A model generated the notes under the pieces. That model had not been told where the DNA came from, searched no databases, and saw only the letters and a list, made by a program, of their open reading frames with translations. DNA of 64,000 nt from CATQHP01 sp965205595. GTDB taxonomy: Bacteria; Acidobacteriota; Terriglobia; Bryobacterales; UBA6623. A program made the translations under genes and the position numbers. This document shows positions 52,702 through 60,203 of this stretch, one piece after another. The stretch is from positions 62,001-126,000 of the forward strand of contig CBDBHI010000071.1 in assembly GCA_965205595.1 (NCBI GenBank), in the 5' to 3' direction. Within the stretch, counting starts at the first letter, position 1. Each line of letters starts with the position of its first letter.

Positions 52702-54357
52702 ATGTCAAGCAAACACTCACTGATCTCTCTCGTGCTTTTGGTTGCCGCCGCGTGCGGTGGGCCCAGCTTTACCGACGGTCCCACGATTGCCCAAAACCCT
52801 AACCCGGCCGTCCCGCAGGCAGCGGTGGTGACGTTCACGGCGAACGGCCCAGTTGAAACCACCCTGACGATCTCAACCGGTGAACGCGAATGGCAGCTAA
52901 CGTACGACGTCTCGAAGGACCCCGCCGGCGGACTCCCGGTCATCGGGCTCTATCCAGGAGTCGAACACGATGTCGCTGTGACGATTCGCGACGAGGGCGG
53001 AGCCGAAACCACTGCGGCGCCTCTCAAATTCACCGCTCCAGCCGTGCCGGACGGCAAGGGCGAATTCCCGCCGATCGAAGTCACCATCAACAAGAGCGAA
53101 CAGCTTGAGCCCGGTTTTGTCCTATTCAACCCGCGCCGCAGCATGCCCGGTCGCGCGAATCTCGAATTCGGTTCCAGCTTCGGCATGCTCCTGATCGTCG
53201 ACTACGAGGGAACCCCGTTGTGGTACTACCGCAACGATTCGCGTGTGAGTGATTTCGAAATCCTCGACAACGGCAACATCATCTACGTCACGCAGGACTT
53301 CAGAGTCATTGAGATCGATTGGCTGGGCAACATCGTCAACCAGTGGTATGCGGCAAACCGCCCACAAGGCCCCCAGGAAGGCGCCATTAGGGTCGAAGGC
53401 ACGGACACCTTCCACCACGAAATCGACGAACTTCCGAACGGCAACCTCGTGGCGCTAGGCTCTGAGTGGCGCGAGGTCGACAACTACTACACGGACGAAT
53501 ACGACGAAAACGCTCCACGAAAGAAACAGAAAGTCGTTGGCGACGTCATTGTCGAGTTCGAGCGCGACACGGGCAAAGTCGTTTGGAGTTGGAAGGCGTT
53601 CGACTACCTCGATCCGTTCCGCATCGGCTACGAAACATTTCAAGGCTACTGGGATCGTCGCGGCTTCCCAGGCATGATCGACTGGAGCCACGCCAACAAT
53701 CTGCTCTACGATGAGTCAGACGATTCGTTTATCGTCAACTTCCGCTACCAAGCCGCGGCCGTCAAGATTGACAGGGCGACGAAGGAAATTAAGTGGATCT
53801 TCGGCGAGCCGACAGGCTGGGGCAAGCTTTCCGATAAGCTCTTCAAAATGGAAGGCGACGGGCGCTGGCCGTTCCATCAACATTCGCCAACGCCTACGCC
53901 GAACGGCACGCTTATAGTCTTCGACAACGGCAACTTCCAGCGCCGTCCGTTTGATAAGCCGCTGCCCCCAAACGAGACCTACACGCGCGCGGTCGAGTAT
54001 TCGCTAGACGAGGAAAACATGGTGGTGCGCGAGCTATGGAACTCCGAGCAGCCAGGGCCCGATTCGGTAGTAAGCTACGCAATGGGTGACATCGAGTGGC
54101 TGCCTCAAACCGAAAACGTACTCGTGGCCTATGGCCTGGCGCTAGACCGCGAAGCCATCCGCACCGGCAGCTTCCAGTGGAACGGTGCACTCAACTTCCA
54201 TGCCTGGACCAGGCTGCGGCAGTTCACGCGATCCGACCCGCCAGAAGTTGTTTGGGAGATTGTGCTTGACGACCGCGAGGGCGAAGCTCCTGTTAACTGG
54301 GTGCTGTTCGGCGCGGAGCACATTCCAAGCTGGAGCGTGATGCAAACTGGAAAGTGA
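52702..54357 (+). CDS. Aryl-sulfate sulfotransferase-like lipoprotein
   Basis: This 551-residue protein has a lipobox (LVLLVAAACGG), hence probable lipid anchoring. An N-terminal beta-sandwich (about 30-115) precedes a six-bladed propeller of the ASST family: LIVDYEGTPLWYYRND, FHHEIDELPNGNLVALGSE, DWSHANNLLYDESDDSFIVN, WPFHQHSPTPTPNGTLIVFD and PQTENVLVAYG. The paired His motifs (FHHE, WSHAN, HQHSP) are where ASST enzymes hold their catalytic His and substrate. Such enzymes move sulfate between phenols, but many family members are uncharacterised. It overlaps the following receptor frame. Confidence 0.82.
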   Translation: MSSKHSLISLVLLVAAACGGPSFTDGPTIAQNPNPAVPQAAVVTFTANGPVETTLTISTGEREWQLTYDVSKDPAGGLPVIGLYPGVEHDVAVTIRDEGGAETTAAPLKFTAPAVPDGKGEFPPIEVTINKSEQLEPGFVLFNPRRSMPGRANLEFGSSFGMLLIVDYEGTPLWYYRNDSRVSDFEILDNGNIIYVTQDFRVIEIDWLGNIVNQWYAANRPQGPQEGAIRVEGTDTFHHEIDELPNGNLVALGSEWREVDNYYTDEYDENAPRKKQKVVGDVIVEFERDTGKVVWSWKAFDYLDPFRIGYETFQGYWDRRGFPGMIDWSHANNLLYDESDDSFIVNFRYQAAAVKIDRATKEIKWIFGEPTGWGKLSDKLFKMEGDGRWPFHQHSPTPTPNGTLIVFDNGNFQRRPFDKPLPPNETYTRAVEYSLDEENMVVRELWNSEQPGPDSVVSYAMGDIEWLPQTENVLVAYGLALDREAIRTGSFQWNGALNFHAWTRLRQFTRSDPPEVVWEIVLDDREGEAPVNWVLFGAEHIPSWSVMQTGK

Positions 54358-54368
54358 TAGAAGTGGCA

Positions 54369-57035
54369 ATGACCTGTCGACTCCGAGTCCTTGTAATCGC
54401 GTTGCTGGCAATCGGAACTGTGTCCAGCGGCTACGCGCAGGGGTCTCCGCCGTCGGAATCAGCGCCGGAAATTGTCGAACCTAAGTCTGCCGCGGCGGAC
54501 GAAGCCGAGGCCCGCGCGGCCGCGGAAGCCGCAGCAGCGGCAGCCGATCGAACGGAACTCAACTTGCTCGGCGAAGTCGACGCAAAAAGCGGCGAAGGCC
54601 GCCGCAACGAAAACGTACGAATATCGCTGATAGACAACAACGTTCTGATTGAGCTGAATCGACGCCTCGGAACGAGCACAACCCTCATCCGAGACGCGAA
54701 GATCGATCAAACCTACTGGGGCTCTGAACTCGGTGGTCCCCCCCGCCGTGCCGTGCACTTACGGTCGTCGGCTGCGTCGGCGGTTCATGGCAACGTGTTC
54801 TGGGCCCACACGAATAGTGCCTTCAGCTCGCGGTCATTCTTTCAAGTCGGGAAAGTGCAGCCGGCACGATCAAACGACTATGGGTTCACTGTAAGCACGC
54901 CGTTATGGAAAGGAGCGGCGTTTACGGTTGACGGCAGCCAGGGCCGGAATCGTGGCCAAGTGAACGGCAACGTTCTCGTTCCCTCGCTCGATGAACGAAC
55001 GCCTCTTACGAATGACCCCGAACTGATGCCGATCGTCAGTCGAATTCTGCAGTCATTTCCCGCTGTTGCTCCCAACCGAACGGACATTAGCCCGCGGGCT
55101 CTAAACACAAACGCTCCCCAGAGCATCAACAATGACCGCATCCGCGGAACGTTCGAGCAACAATTCGGCGACAATCGCGTCACAGCACGCTACGGACTCG
55201 TTCGCCAGAAGGTAGACGCATTTCAACTCGTGGCCGGCCAGAGCCCGAATACGGTAACTAGAAATCACCAATTCCGGCTGACCTGGAGCCGCGGTTTTTC
55301 GCCGGCGACGACGGCCGATTTTACGCTCGGTTTCGATCGTACCGGCTCATTGCTGATTCCCGACGAAAGCGCATTTGGCGCCTGGGTGCGATTCGGAAAC
55401 GAGCTGTCGTCGCTCGGCCCCGCCGGCCGCTTTCCCGTCGATCGCACTCAAAACCAGTTTCGCTACGGCTCGCGCCTGAGACACATTCGCGGCAAACACA
55501 CCTTTACGTTTGGCTTCGATCTGAATCGACGTCAGATCAATGGCGCGGAGGTTCAAGATCACCGCAGGCGTTTCATATTCCGCCAGAATTTTGGCAATGA
55601 CGTGATTACGAACGTCCGTCTCGGACTACCCAGCAGCTATGCGGTCGCTATCGGCGACGTCCATCGTGGCTTCCGCGTTTGGCTCCCGGCGGCTTACATC
55701 GGCGATGAGTGGAAGGCGACCACCAATCTAACCCTCAGTTTGGGGCTCCGATGGGAGCCGACTCCCAAGCCAACCGAAGTCAACGACCTCACTCAAGTTC
55801 CGTACGAATCCGACCTAAACAATTTCGCTCCCCGCTTCGGATTCGCCTATCGCCTGCCCGGCCGATGGGGCACGATGCGATCCTCGTACGGCATTCACTA
55901 TGGCGAAATTTTCACGTCGACATTCATCCAGGCCCGTATCAACCCGCCCCAGAATGTCACCGTAAACGTCCAAGCGCCTAGCCTCGCGGACCCATTACGC
56001 GAAATCGATCTTGAGAACTTCGACCGCAATAGACGCTCGACCCGCTTTGACCTTGCCTCCGACTTGGTCATCCCATACACCCACAGCTACAACTTCTCGT
56101 GGGAGTTCGAACTCGCCCGAGACTGGACTGTGGAGATGGGTTATGTCGGCAGCCGTTCACACAAGCTATTGGCGACTTGGCATCTAAACCGCGCCAATCA
56201 AGTCGAGGGCATTCCCCTGACGACTCGGACGGTCAACGAGCGCCGCCCGGACCAGCGTTTCTTCAACGTCATGCACTTCACTAACGGCTCTCGTGGTTAC
56301 TATGACGCGGCTAAGATTCGACTGCGAATACCGAGCTGGAAGGGGCTGAGCCTTGAAGCTTCCTATTGGTTCAGCAAAGCCATCGATTTGGGCAGCAACT
56401 ACACCAATACGGCGTCCAACGCTAACCGCCAACAGACGCTCGGGCCCTCACAGTTTTTGATCCAAGAGGAGTTACGCGGCCTCAGTAATTTCGATCAACC
56501 TCACGCCGTCCTGTGGAACTTCAGCTACCAGACACCGACGCTCAACGGATGGTCTCGAACGCTGCTGGGCGGGTGGCAGTTGAGCACGGTTGTTCTAGGG
56601 AAGTCAGGCACACCGTTTTCGGTGCAATCCGGCTCAGACGCTCCCGGCTTTGGCAACGTCGACGGCAGCCAGAATGACAATCCGATCCTGCTCGACCCAT
56701 CGATCCTTGGCCTTTCAGCCGACCACCCCGATACGGCCGCGCAAGTGCTCGACCCGACGAAATTCGCATTCATTCAACCCGGCTCCCTGCGCGGCAACCT
56801 AGGCCGCAATACCTTCCGGCGCGACGGCATCTTCAATATCAACATGGCGCTGTCGAAGCGTTGGGTGGTTGGCGGAGAACACGCGATCTTATTTCGCGCC
56901 GAGTCGCTGAACGTCACCAATCATGCGCAATTTGCCGACCCAGGCAGCGGCGTCGCCTTCGGAAACTTCGGCCAAATCACCAACACGCTAAACGATGGGC
57001 GCGCGTTCAAAGTCACCCTGCGCTATGCGTTCTAG
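54369..57035 (+). CDS. Oar-like TonB-dependent outer-membrane receptor
   Basis: ATG 54369 begins a signal peptide (RLRVLVIALLAIGTVSSGYA). An Ala/Glu-rich segment follows, then the stretch LNLLGEVDAKSGEGRRNENV seen in acidobacterial Oar proteins. The rest to the end (888 residues) is a 22-strand-like beta-barrel with alternating aromatics, ending RAFKVTLRYAF, a typical outer-membrane C-terminus. The usual carboxypeptidase-regulatory and plug domains are not evident, so this is a short form. An alternative GTG start at 54354 overlaps the ASST stop (GTGA), suggesting translational coupling. Export or uptake of large substrates is inferred only. Confidence 0.8.
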   Translation: MTCRLRVLVIALLAIGTVSSGYAQGSPPSESAPEIVEPKSAAADEAEARAAAEAAAAAADRTELNLLGEVDAKSGEGRRNENVRISLIDNNVLIELNRRLGTSTTLIRDAKIDQTYWGSELGGPPRRAVHLRSSAASAVHGNVFWAHTNSAFSSRSFFQVGKVQPARSNDYGFTVSTPLWKGAAFTVDGSQGRNRGQVNGNVLVPSLDERTPLTNDPELMPIVSRILQSFPAVAPNRTDISPRALNTNAPQSINNDRIRGTFEQQFGDNRVTARYGLVRQKVDAFQLVAGQSPNTVTRNHQFRLTWSRGFSPATTADFTLGFDRTGSLLIPDESAFGAWVRFGNELSSLGPAGRFPVDRTQNQFRYGSRLRHIRGKHTFTFGFDLNRRQINGAEVQDHRRRFIFRQNFGNDVITNVRLGLPSSYAVAIGDVHRGFRVWLPAAYIGDEWKATTNLTLSLGLRWEPTPKPTEVNDLTQVPYESDLNNFAPRFGFAYRLPGRWGTMRSSYGIHYGEIFTSTFIQARINPPQNVTVNVQAPSLADPLREIDLENFDRNRRSTRFDLASDLVIPYTHSYNFSWEFELARDWTVEMGYVGSRSHKLLATWHLNRANQVEGIPLTTRTVNERRPDQRFFNVMHFTNGSRGYYDAAKIRLRIPSWKGLSLEASYWFSKAIDLGSNYTNTASNANRQQTLGPSQFLIQEELRGLSNFDQPHAVLWNFSYQTPTLNGWSRTLLGGWQLSTVVLGKSGTPFSVQSGSDAPGFGNVDGSQNDNPILLDPSILGLSADHPDTAAQVLDPTKFAFIQPGSLRGNLGRNTFRRDGIFNINMALSKRWVVGGEHAILFRAESLNVTNHAQFADPGSGVAFGNFGQITNTLNDGRAFKVTLRYAF

Positions 57036-57111
57036 CCCGCAAACCTTCGCTCCGCGATTGCACTGAGAGGCACAAACGTGAGGGCGTGCAGCGGCGAATT
57101 TTGAATTCGAT

Positions 57112-57450
57112 CTAAAGATCAGCCAACGCCTCGCTGTCAAAGCCCAACACAATCTTTTTGCCCGCAACCACTACCGGGCGCTTGATCAGATTTGGGTTTT
57201 CTGACATCAACTTCAGCGCCGTCGCGCGTGCCGGAGGATTGTCCTTCATACCCATTTCGCGGAACAGCGCGTTACGGCTGTTCAGGAACGGAACGTAGTC
57301 CCGCTTGCCAATCAACTTGTCGAGTTCGTCGACGCTGAGCCCCTTGTTGAGATCAATCAATTCAAGATCGGCGCCCTTCTCAGCCAAGAAACTCTTGGCC
57401 TTGCGACAGCTCGTTCAACTAGGCTTTTGATAGAAGCGAATCTTTGCCAT
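57112..57450 (-). CDS. ArsC/Spx-like thioredoxin-fold protein, candidate selenoprotein (UGA at residue 12)
   Basis: From ATG 57450 the frame reads MAKIRFYQKPS, then TGA (57417-57415), then TSCRKAKSFLAEKG and on to a TAG at 57112, 112 residues in all. Family members have Cys at the TGA position, forming CxxC at the redox site, so the product would be U12-T-S-C15. A 7-bp hairpin with a 5-nt loop starts 15 nt after the UGA and its apical loop (AGUUU, G at second position) starts 22 nt after, within published limits for bacterial SECIS elements. The rest of the protein is intact: IDLNKGLSVDELDKLIG, FLNSRNALFREM, NPNLIKRPVVVAGKKIVLGF. If UGA is not decoded the product is an 11-residue peptide. The gene starts 31 bp inside the end of the FAD oxidoreductase gene. 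Confidence 0.75.
57382..57400 (-). promoter_or_regulatory. SECIS-like hairpin
   Basis: On the transcript GGCCAAG-AGUUU-CUUGGCU: seven pairs (six Watson-Crick, one G-U at the base) and a 5-nt loop with G in second position. The loop starts 22 nt after the in-frame UGA. The stem sits wholly inside the coding sequence, as bacterial SECIS elements do. Confidence 0.65.
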
Positions 57451-58585
57451 GTCCCGATAGTATCGCGTTCGCTCGCGTACACCCGTAGATGGCGCGCGCT
57501 GCACTGGGGAAGGCAGTGGCGAACCACAGCGCCGCCTCACCGAGCCGGCTGTTGCAAAGTGCGGCCGAGATCGCGTAGCTCGCCATTTGCGTCGAGCGCA
57601 TGTTGCGTCGCCACCACTTTTCGTATTGAGATTTGGCTTCTCGCTCTGAAAGTCTTCCAGCCAGATTGTTCGCGACGAAGCCGGCACAGGCGATGCCGGA
57701 GCGCAGAGCGTTGGTCACTCCTAACCCCAAAAAAGGCGCGGTCGTACCCGCCGCGTCGCCGGCAAAGTACACACCGCCGGCCGCTTGATCCTTCAGTCGA
57801 TACGGGATCTGCCCGATCGAAACCACACTGCCGGCAACGATTGCCGCATTCGCTAGTCCGTTCCGCAATTCGGCATTCGAACGCAGCGAGTATTCGATCA
57901 GATCTTCCCCGCGGCCTCCCGCGCTTCTTAGAGCCTCACGAGTTGCCAGCATGGCCATATTCGCAAGACCATCTTCGACAGCAATCAGACCTACGTGGCC
58001 GCCTGGGAATAGAAACAAACTAACGGCGCGTGCTACGTCGGCCCCCATCCAGTGACACTTAACGCCAACGTAGCGGCTATCGAGCTCGAAGAATGGGCGA
58101 CGCAGTAGGCGATCAATATTGGCCCGGCGCCCATGCGCGCCAATGACCGCTCGTGACCGAATTGGCGAAGACTGCCCCGAGACCAAAACGGAAAAACCGT
58201 GCTCAAGGCGCTGGATATCCGTCACGGTCGTCTCGCTAAGAATCCGCGCACCGCGTTCGCATGCCAAGTCGAATAGCGTGCCATCAAACTTCCGGCGACT
58301 GATTCCGAATCCGCCGCGAGCGATTTCCATCTCAAAGCGGCCACCACGCGATCCGTAAAGGGCCATCGAAGAAACCGCGGCCGAACCCAATCGTTCGAAT
58401 TCTTGCTCGACACCTAGGTCTTCAAGGAACCCTCGCGCCTCGCCCGAGATGAAATCGCCGCAAAACCTTTGCGACGGACCAGCAGATTTCTCAACGACGA
58501 TGCAATCCAGCCCATGTTTTCTCAGACTTAACGCCGTAGCGCAGCCAGCCGCACCAGCGCCGATGACAACAACATCGGTGGTCAC
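57419..58585 (-). CDS. FAD-dependent oxidoreductase (geranylgeranyl reductase-like)
   Basis: This 388-residue flavoprotein has an N-terminal FAD motif VVVIGAGAAGCATALSLRKHG, CGDFISGEARGFLEDLG, an internal RAVIGAHGRR strand and FAGDAAGTTAPFLGLGVTNAL, the GD-box for FAD. This is the plan of the geranylgeranyl reductase/PHBH group, which acts on prenyl chains or aromatic rings. Its ATG overlaps the methyltransferase stop (ATGA) and its own 3' end overlaps the candidate selenoprotein gene, so the three are co-transcribed. Methyltransferase-flavoprotein pairs of this sort often sit beside type III polyketide synthases, but none is in the window. Confidence 0.83.
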   Translation of the reverse strand: MTTDVVVIGAGAAGCATALSLRKHGLDCIVVEKSAGPSQRFCGDFISGEARGFLEDLGVEQEFERLGSAAVSSMALYGSRGGRFEMEIARGGFGISRRKFDGTLFDLACERGARILSETTVTDIQRLEHGFSVLVSGQSSPIRSRAVIGAHGRRANIDRLLRRPFFELDSRYVGVKCHWMGADVARAVSLFLFPGGHVGLIAVEDGLANMAMLATREALRSAGGRGEDLIEYSLRSNAELRNGLANAAIVAGSVVSIGQIPYRLKDQAAGGVYFAGDAAGTTAPFLGLGVTNALRSGIACAGFVANNLAGRLSEREAKSQYEKWWRRNMRSTQMASYAISAALCNSRLGEAALWFATAFPSAARAIYGCTRANAILSGHGKDSLLSKA

Positions 58586-59322
58586 TCGCTCTCCGTTTCA
58601 CCAATCGCGGTCATCCGAAAGAACAGCGGGTGCTCGGCAATCGTGACGTTGCTGCAGCCGGCACGTTGAAATATTGAGAACAGCTCCGAGGGATTGTACG
58701 AGCGCCGAATCGACGTCAGCCCGTCCAATCGGCTCATGTTGTTCTTCGCCATCAATACCGAGACCGCTCGAAACAACCACCAGGCGAGTGAATTCCGGAC
58801 GAGGTCATTGACGAGTACCGAGCCGCGACAAGCTTTGAGAAGCGAGCTCACAGCAGCTTCCGCGGCGGCGGTATGAAGGTGATGCATCAGCAGTGTCGAA
58901 AACGTCAGGTCGATACACTTGTCTCGAAATGGCAGGGCACTTGCATCTGCTTGGACAAACGCGACGGCACTGCCGGCGGGCGTTCGCTCGCGGGCGGCGA
59001 CTAAGCTGCGCGAATCTAGATCCATCGCGATGATGGTGAGGGCCACGTGCTCACGACGAGCGAACGCCGCAACCGCGAGAGCCATCCCAGCCGCTCCGCA
59101 GCCGACATCGAGAACCCGCTGCACCCGACCGCGCGACCCGGCCCGAAGGCGGGGAAAAACGTAGCGTCGAAGAAAACTGGTGCCCCCGATGAATCGGTTG
59201 TACCTGTCCATATCGGTGAGAGTCGCGCTGACGTCGCGCTGAGATCCGGCGTTCAAATCCATCAGCTCAGGCACATCATGCCGATCGGGTATTGCGCCCA
59301 GTTTCGCTATCCACGAATTCAA
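58582..59322 (-). CDS. SAM-dependent methyltransferase
   Basis: This 246-residue class I methyltransferase has motif I VLDVGCGAAGMALA near residue 70, the Asp-rich second strand IIAMDLDSRSL, VQADASALPF and a MHHLHTA region. C-terminal hydrophobic residues (NSLAWWLFRAVSVLMA) form a lid often seen in enzymes on lipophilic substrates. ATG 59322 is used; 59262 is possible. It is first in the methyltransferase - FAD oxidoreductase - selenoprotein run. Confidence 0.83.
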   Translation of the reverse strand: MNSWIAKLGAIPDRHDVPELMDLNAGSQRDVSATLTDMDRYNRFIGGTSFLRRYVFPRLRAGSRGRVQRVLDVGCGAAGMALAVAAFARREHVALTIIAMDLDSRSLVAARERTPAGSAVAFVQADASALPFRDKCIDLTFSTLLMHHLHTAAAEAAVSSLLKACRGSVLVNDLVRNSLAWWLFRAVSVLMAKNNMSRLDGLTSIRRSYNPSELFSIFQRAGCSNVTIAEHPLFFRMTAIGETESE

Positions 59323-59390
59323 AGTTTAGGCTCCGGGTCCGTCGCGGTAGTGTACCTGAAAATTACGGCTTCCGCGCTAATCTGGGTGCA

Positions 59391-59957
59391 GTGAAGTGGT
59401 TTCTGACCAAGCGTGTGCCGCCGGTCACGCGTGTCTTGCTGATCGAGAGCGGCCCGCGCGATCTGTGTCAACTGCTGATTCCCCGGTTGCAAACAGCACT
59501 TGGTGAGGACGTGCCCATCGACATCCTAACCTGCCTGCCCGAAAACCCAGACGGCCTCGGCGACGATGCGGCCACTTGGAGAACGCTTGATGCGGCCGGC
59601 ACCTCAGAACGTTGGGCAATGTTGCGAACTCTGCGCCGCGCGCGCCATCCGGTAGCCGCAATGCTCTGCGCCGACGACGCCATCATGGGGCCTTGGCGAT
59701 TTGCCCTGCTGCTGATGTTGCGCGCCAGGTTTCTCATTGTGAACGAAAACGCCGATTTTTTTTGGCTCGACCGCGGGAATGCGGGTACCACACTAAAGTT
59801 TTTGCTCACTCGAATGGGTCTGCGGGATCCGTTCGCAGCCCGAACACTCGCCCTCTTAGCCGTCTTCCCTTTCACTCTCGCGTACCTTTTACTGTTTGCC
59901 GCGCGGGTCCATATCCGCCGCGCGCTGCGACTAGCCCGCTCAGGCCGCACCCACTGA
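59391..59957 (+). CDS. Hypothetical membrane-associated protein
   Basis: GTG 59391 starts a 188-residue frame. It opens VKWFLTKRVPPVTRVLLIESG and shows a Rossmann-like pattern reminiscent of glycosyltransferase 9 or GT-B N-terminal halves (RVLLIESG, IDILTCLPENP, VAAMLCADDAIMGPWRF). A C-terminal membrane helix (LALLAVFPFTLAYLLLFAARV) ends in a basic tail. I do not recognise the family with confidence. It lies upstream of an alkaline-phosphatase-fold gene on the same strand. Confidence 0.55.
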   Translation: MKWFLTKRVPPVTRVLLIESGPRDLCQLLIPRLQTALGEDVPIDILTCLPENPDGLGDDAATWRTLDAAGTSERWAMLRTLRRARHPVAAMLCADDAIMGPWRFALLLMLRARFLIVNENADFFWLDRGNAGTTLKFLLTRMGLRDPFAARTLALLAVFPFTLAYLLLFAARVHIRRALRLARSGRTH

Positions 59958-59981
59958 CCGCGCAAGCTCGAAGCTCATCCG

Positions 59982-60186
59982 AACCTTGATTCTTCAAGCT
60001 GATCGCCAATCTAATTATTGGACGAAACCCTTCGCTGTACCGAGCCGCGCCGCCTCGCGGTGCGGTCCTTTCCGCGACGTGTGCACCGCACCGCACGGCG
60101 GCGCGGCTCGGTACAGCGAAGCGCAACTTCGCCTCGCTGGTATCTCAGGCTTCCCTGTTGAATGATCCGCTCAACGAAGGTGGGCG
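59982..60186. repeat. Palindromic element, GTACCGAGCCGCG family, copy 4
   Basis: The core arms CTGTACCGAGCCGCGCCGCC and GGCGGCGCGGCTCGGTACAG are almost perfect complements (60029-60116), the best preserved copy. Flanks (TTGGACGAAACCCTTCGC, GGTATCTCAGG, AAGGTGGGCGG) match 24182-24390. It lies just upstream of the alkaline-phosphatase-fold gene. Confidence 0.78.
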
Positions 60187-60203
60187 GTGGTGGCCCCGCT
60201 AAT

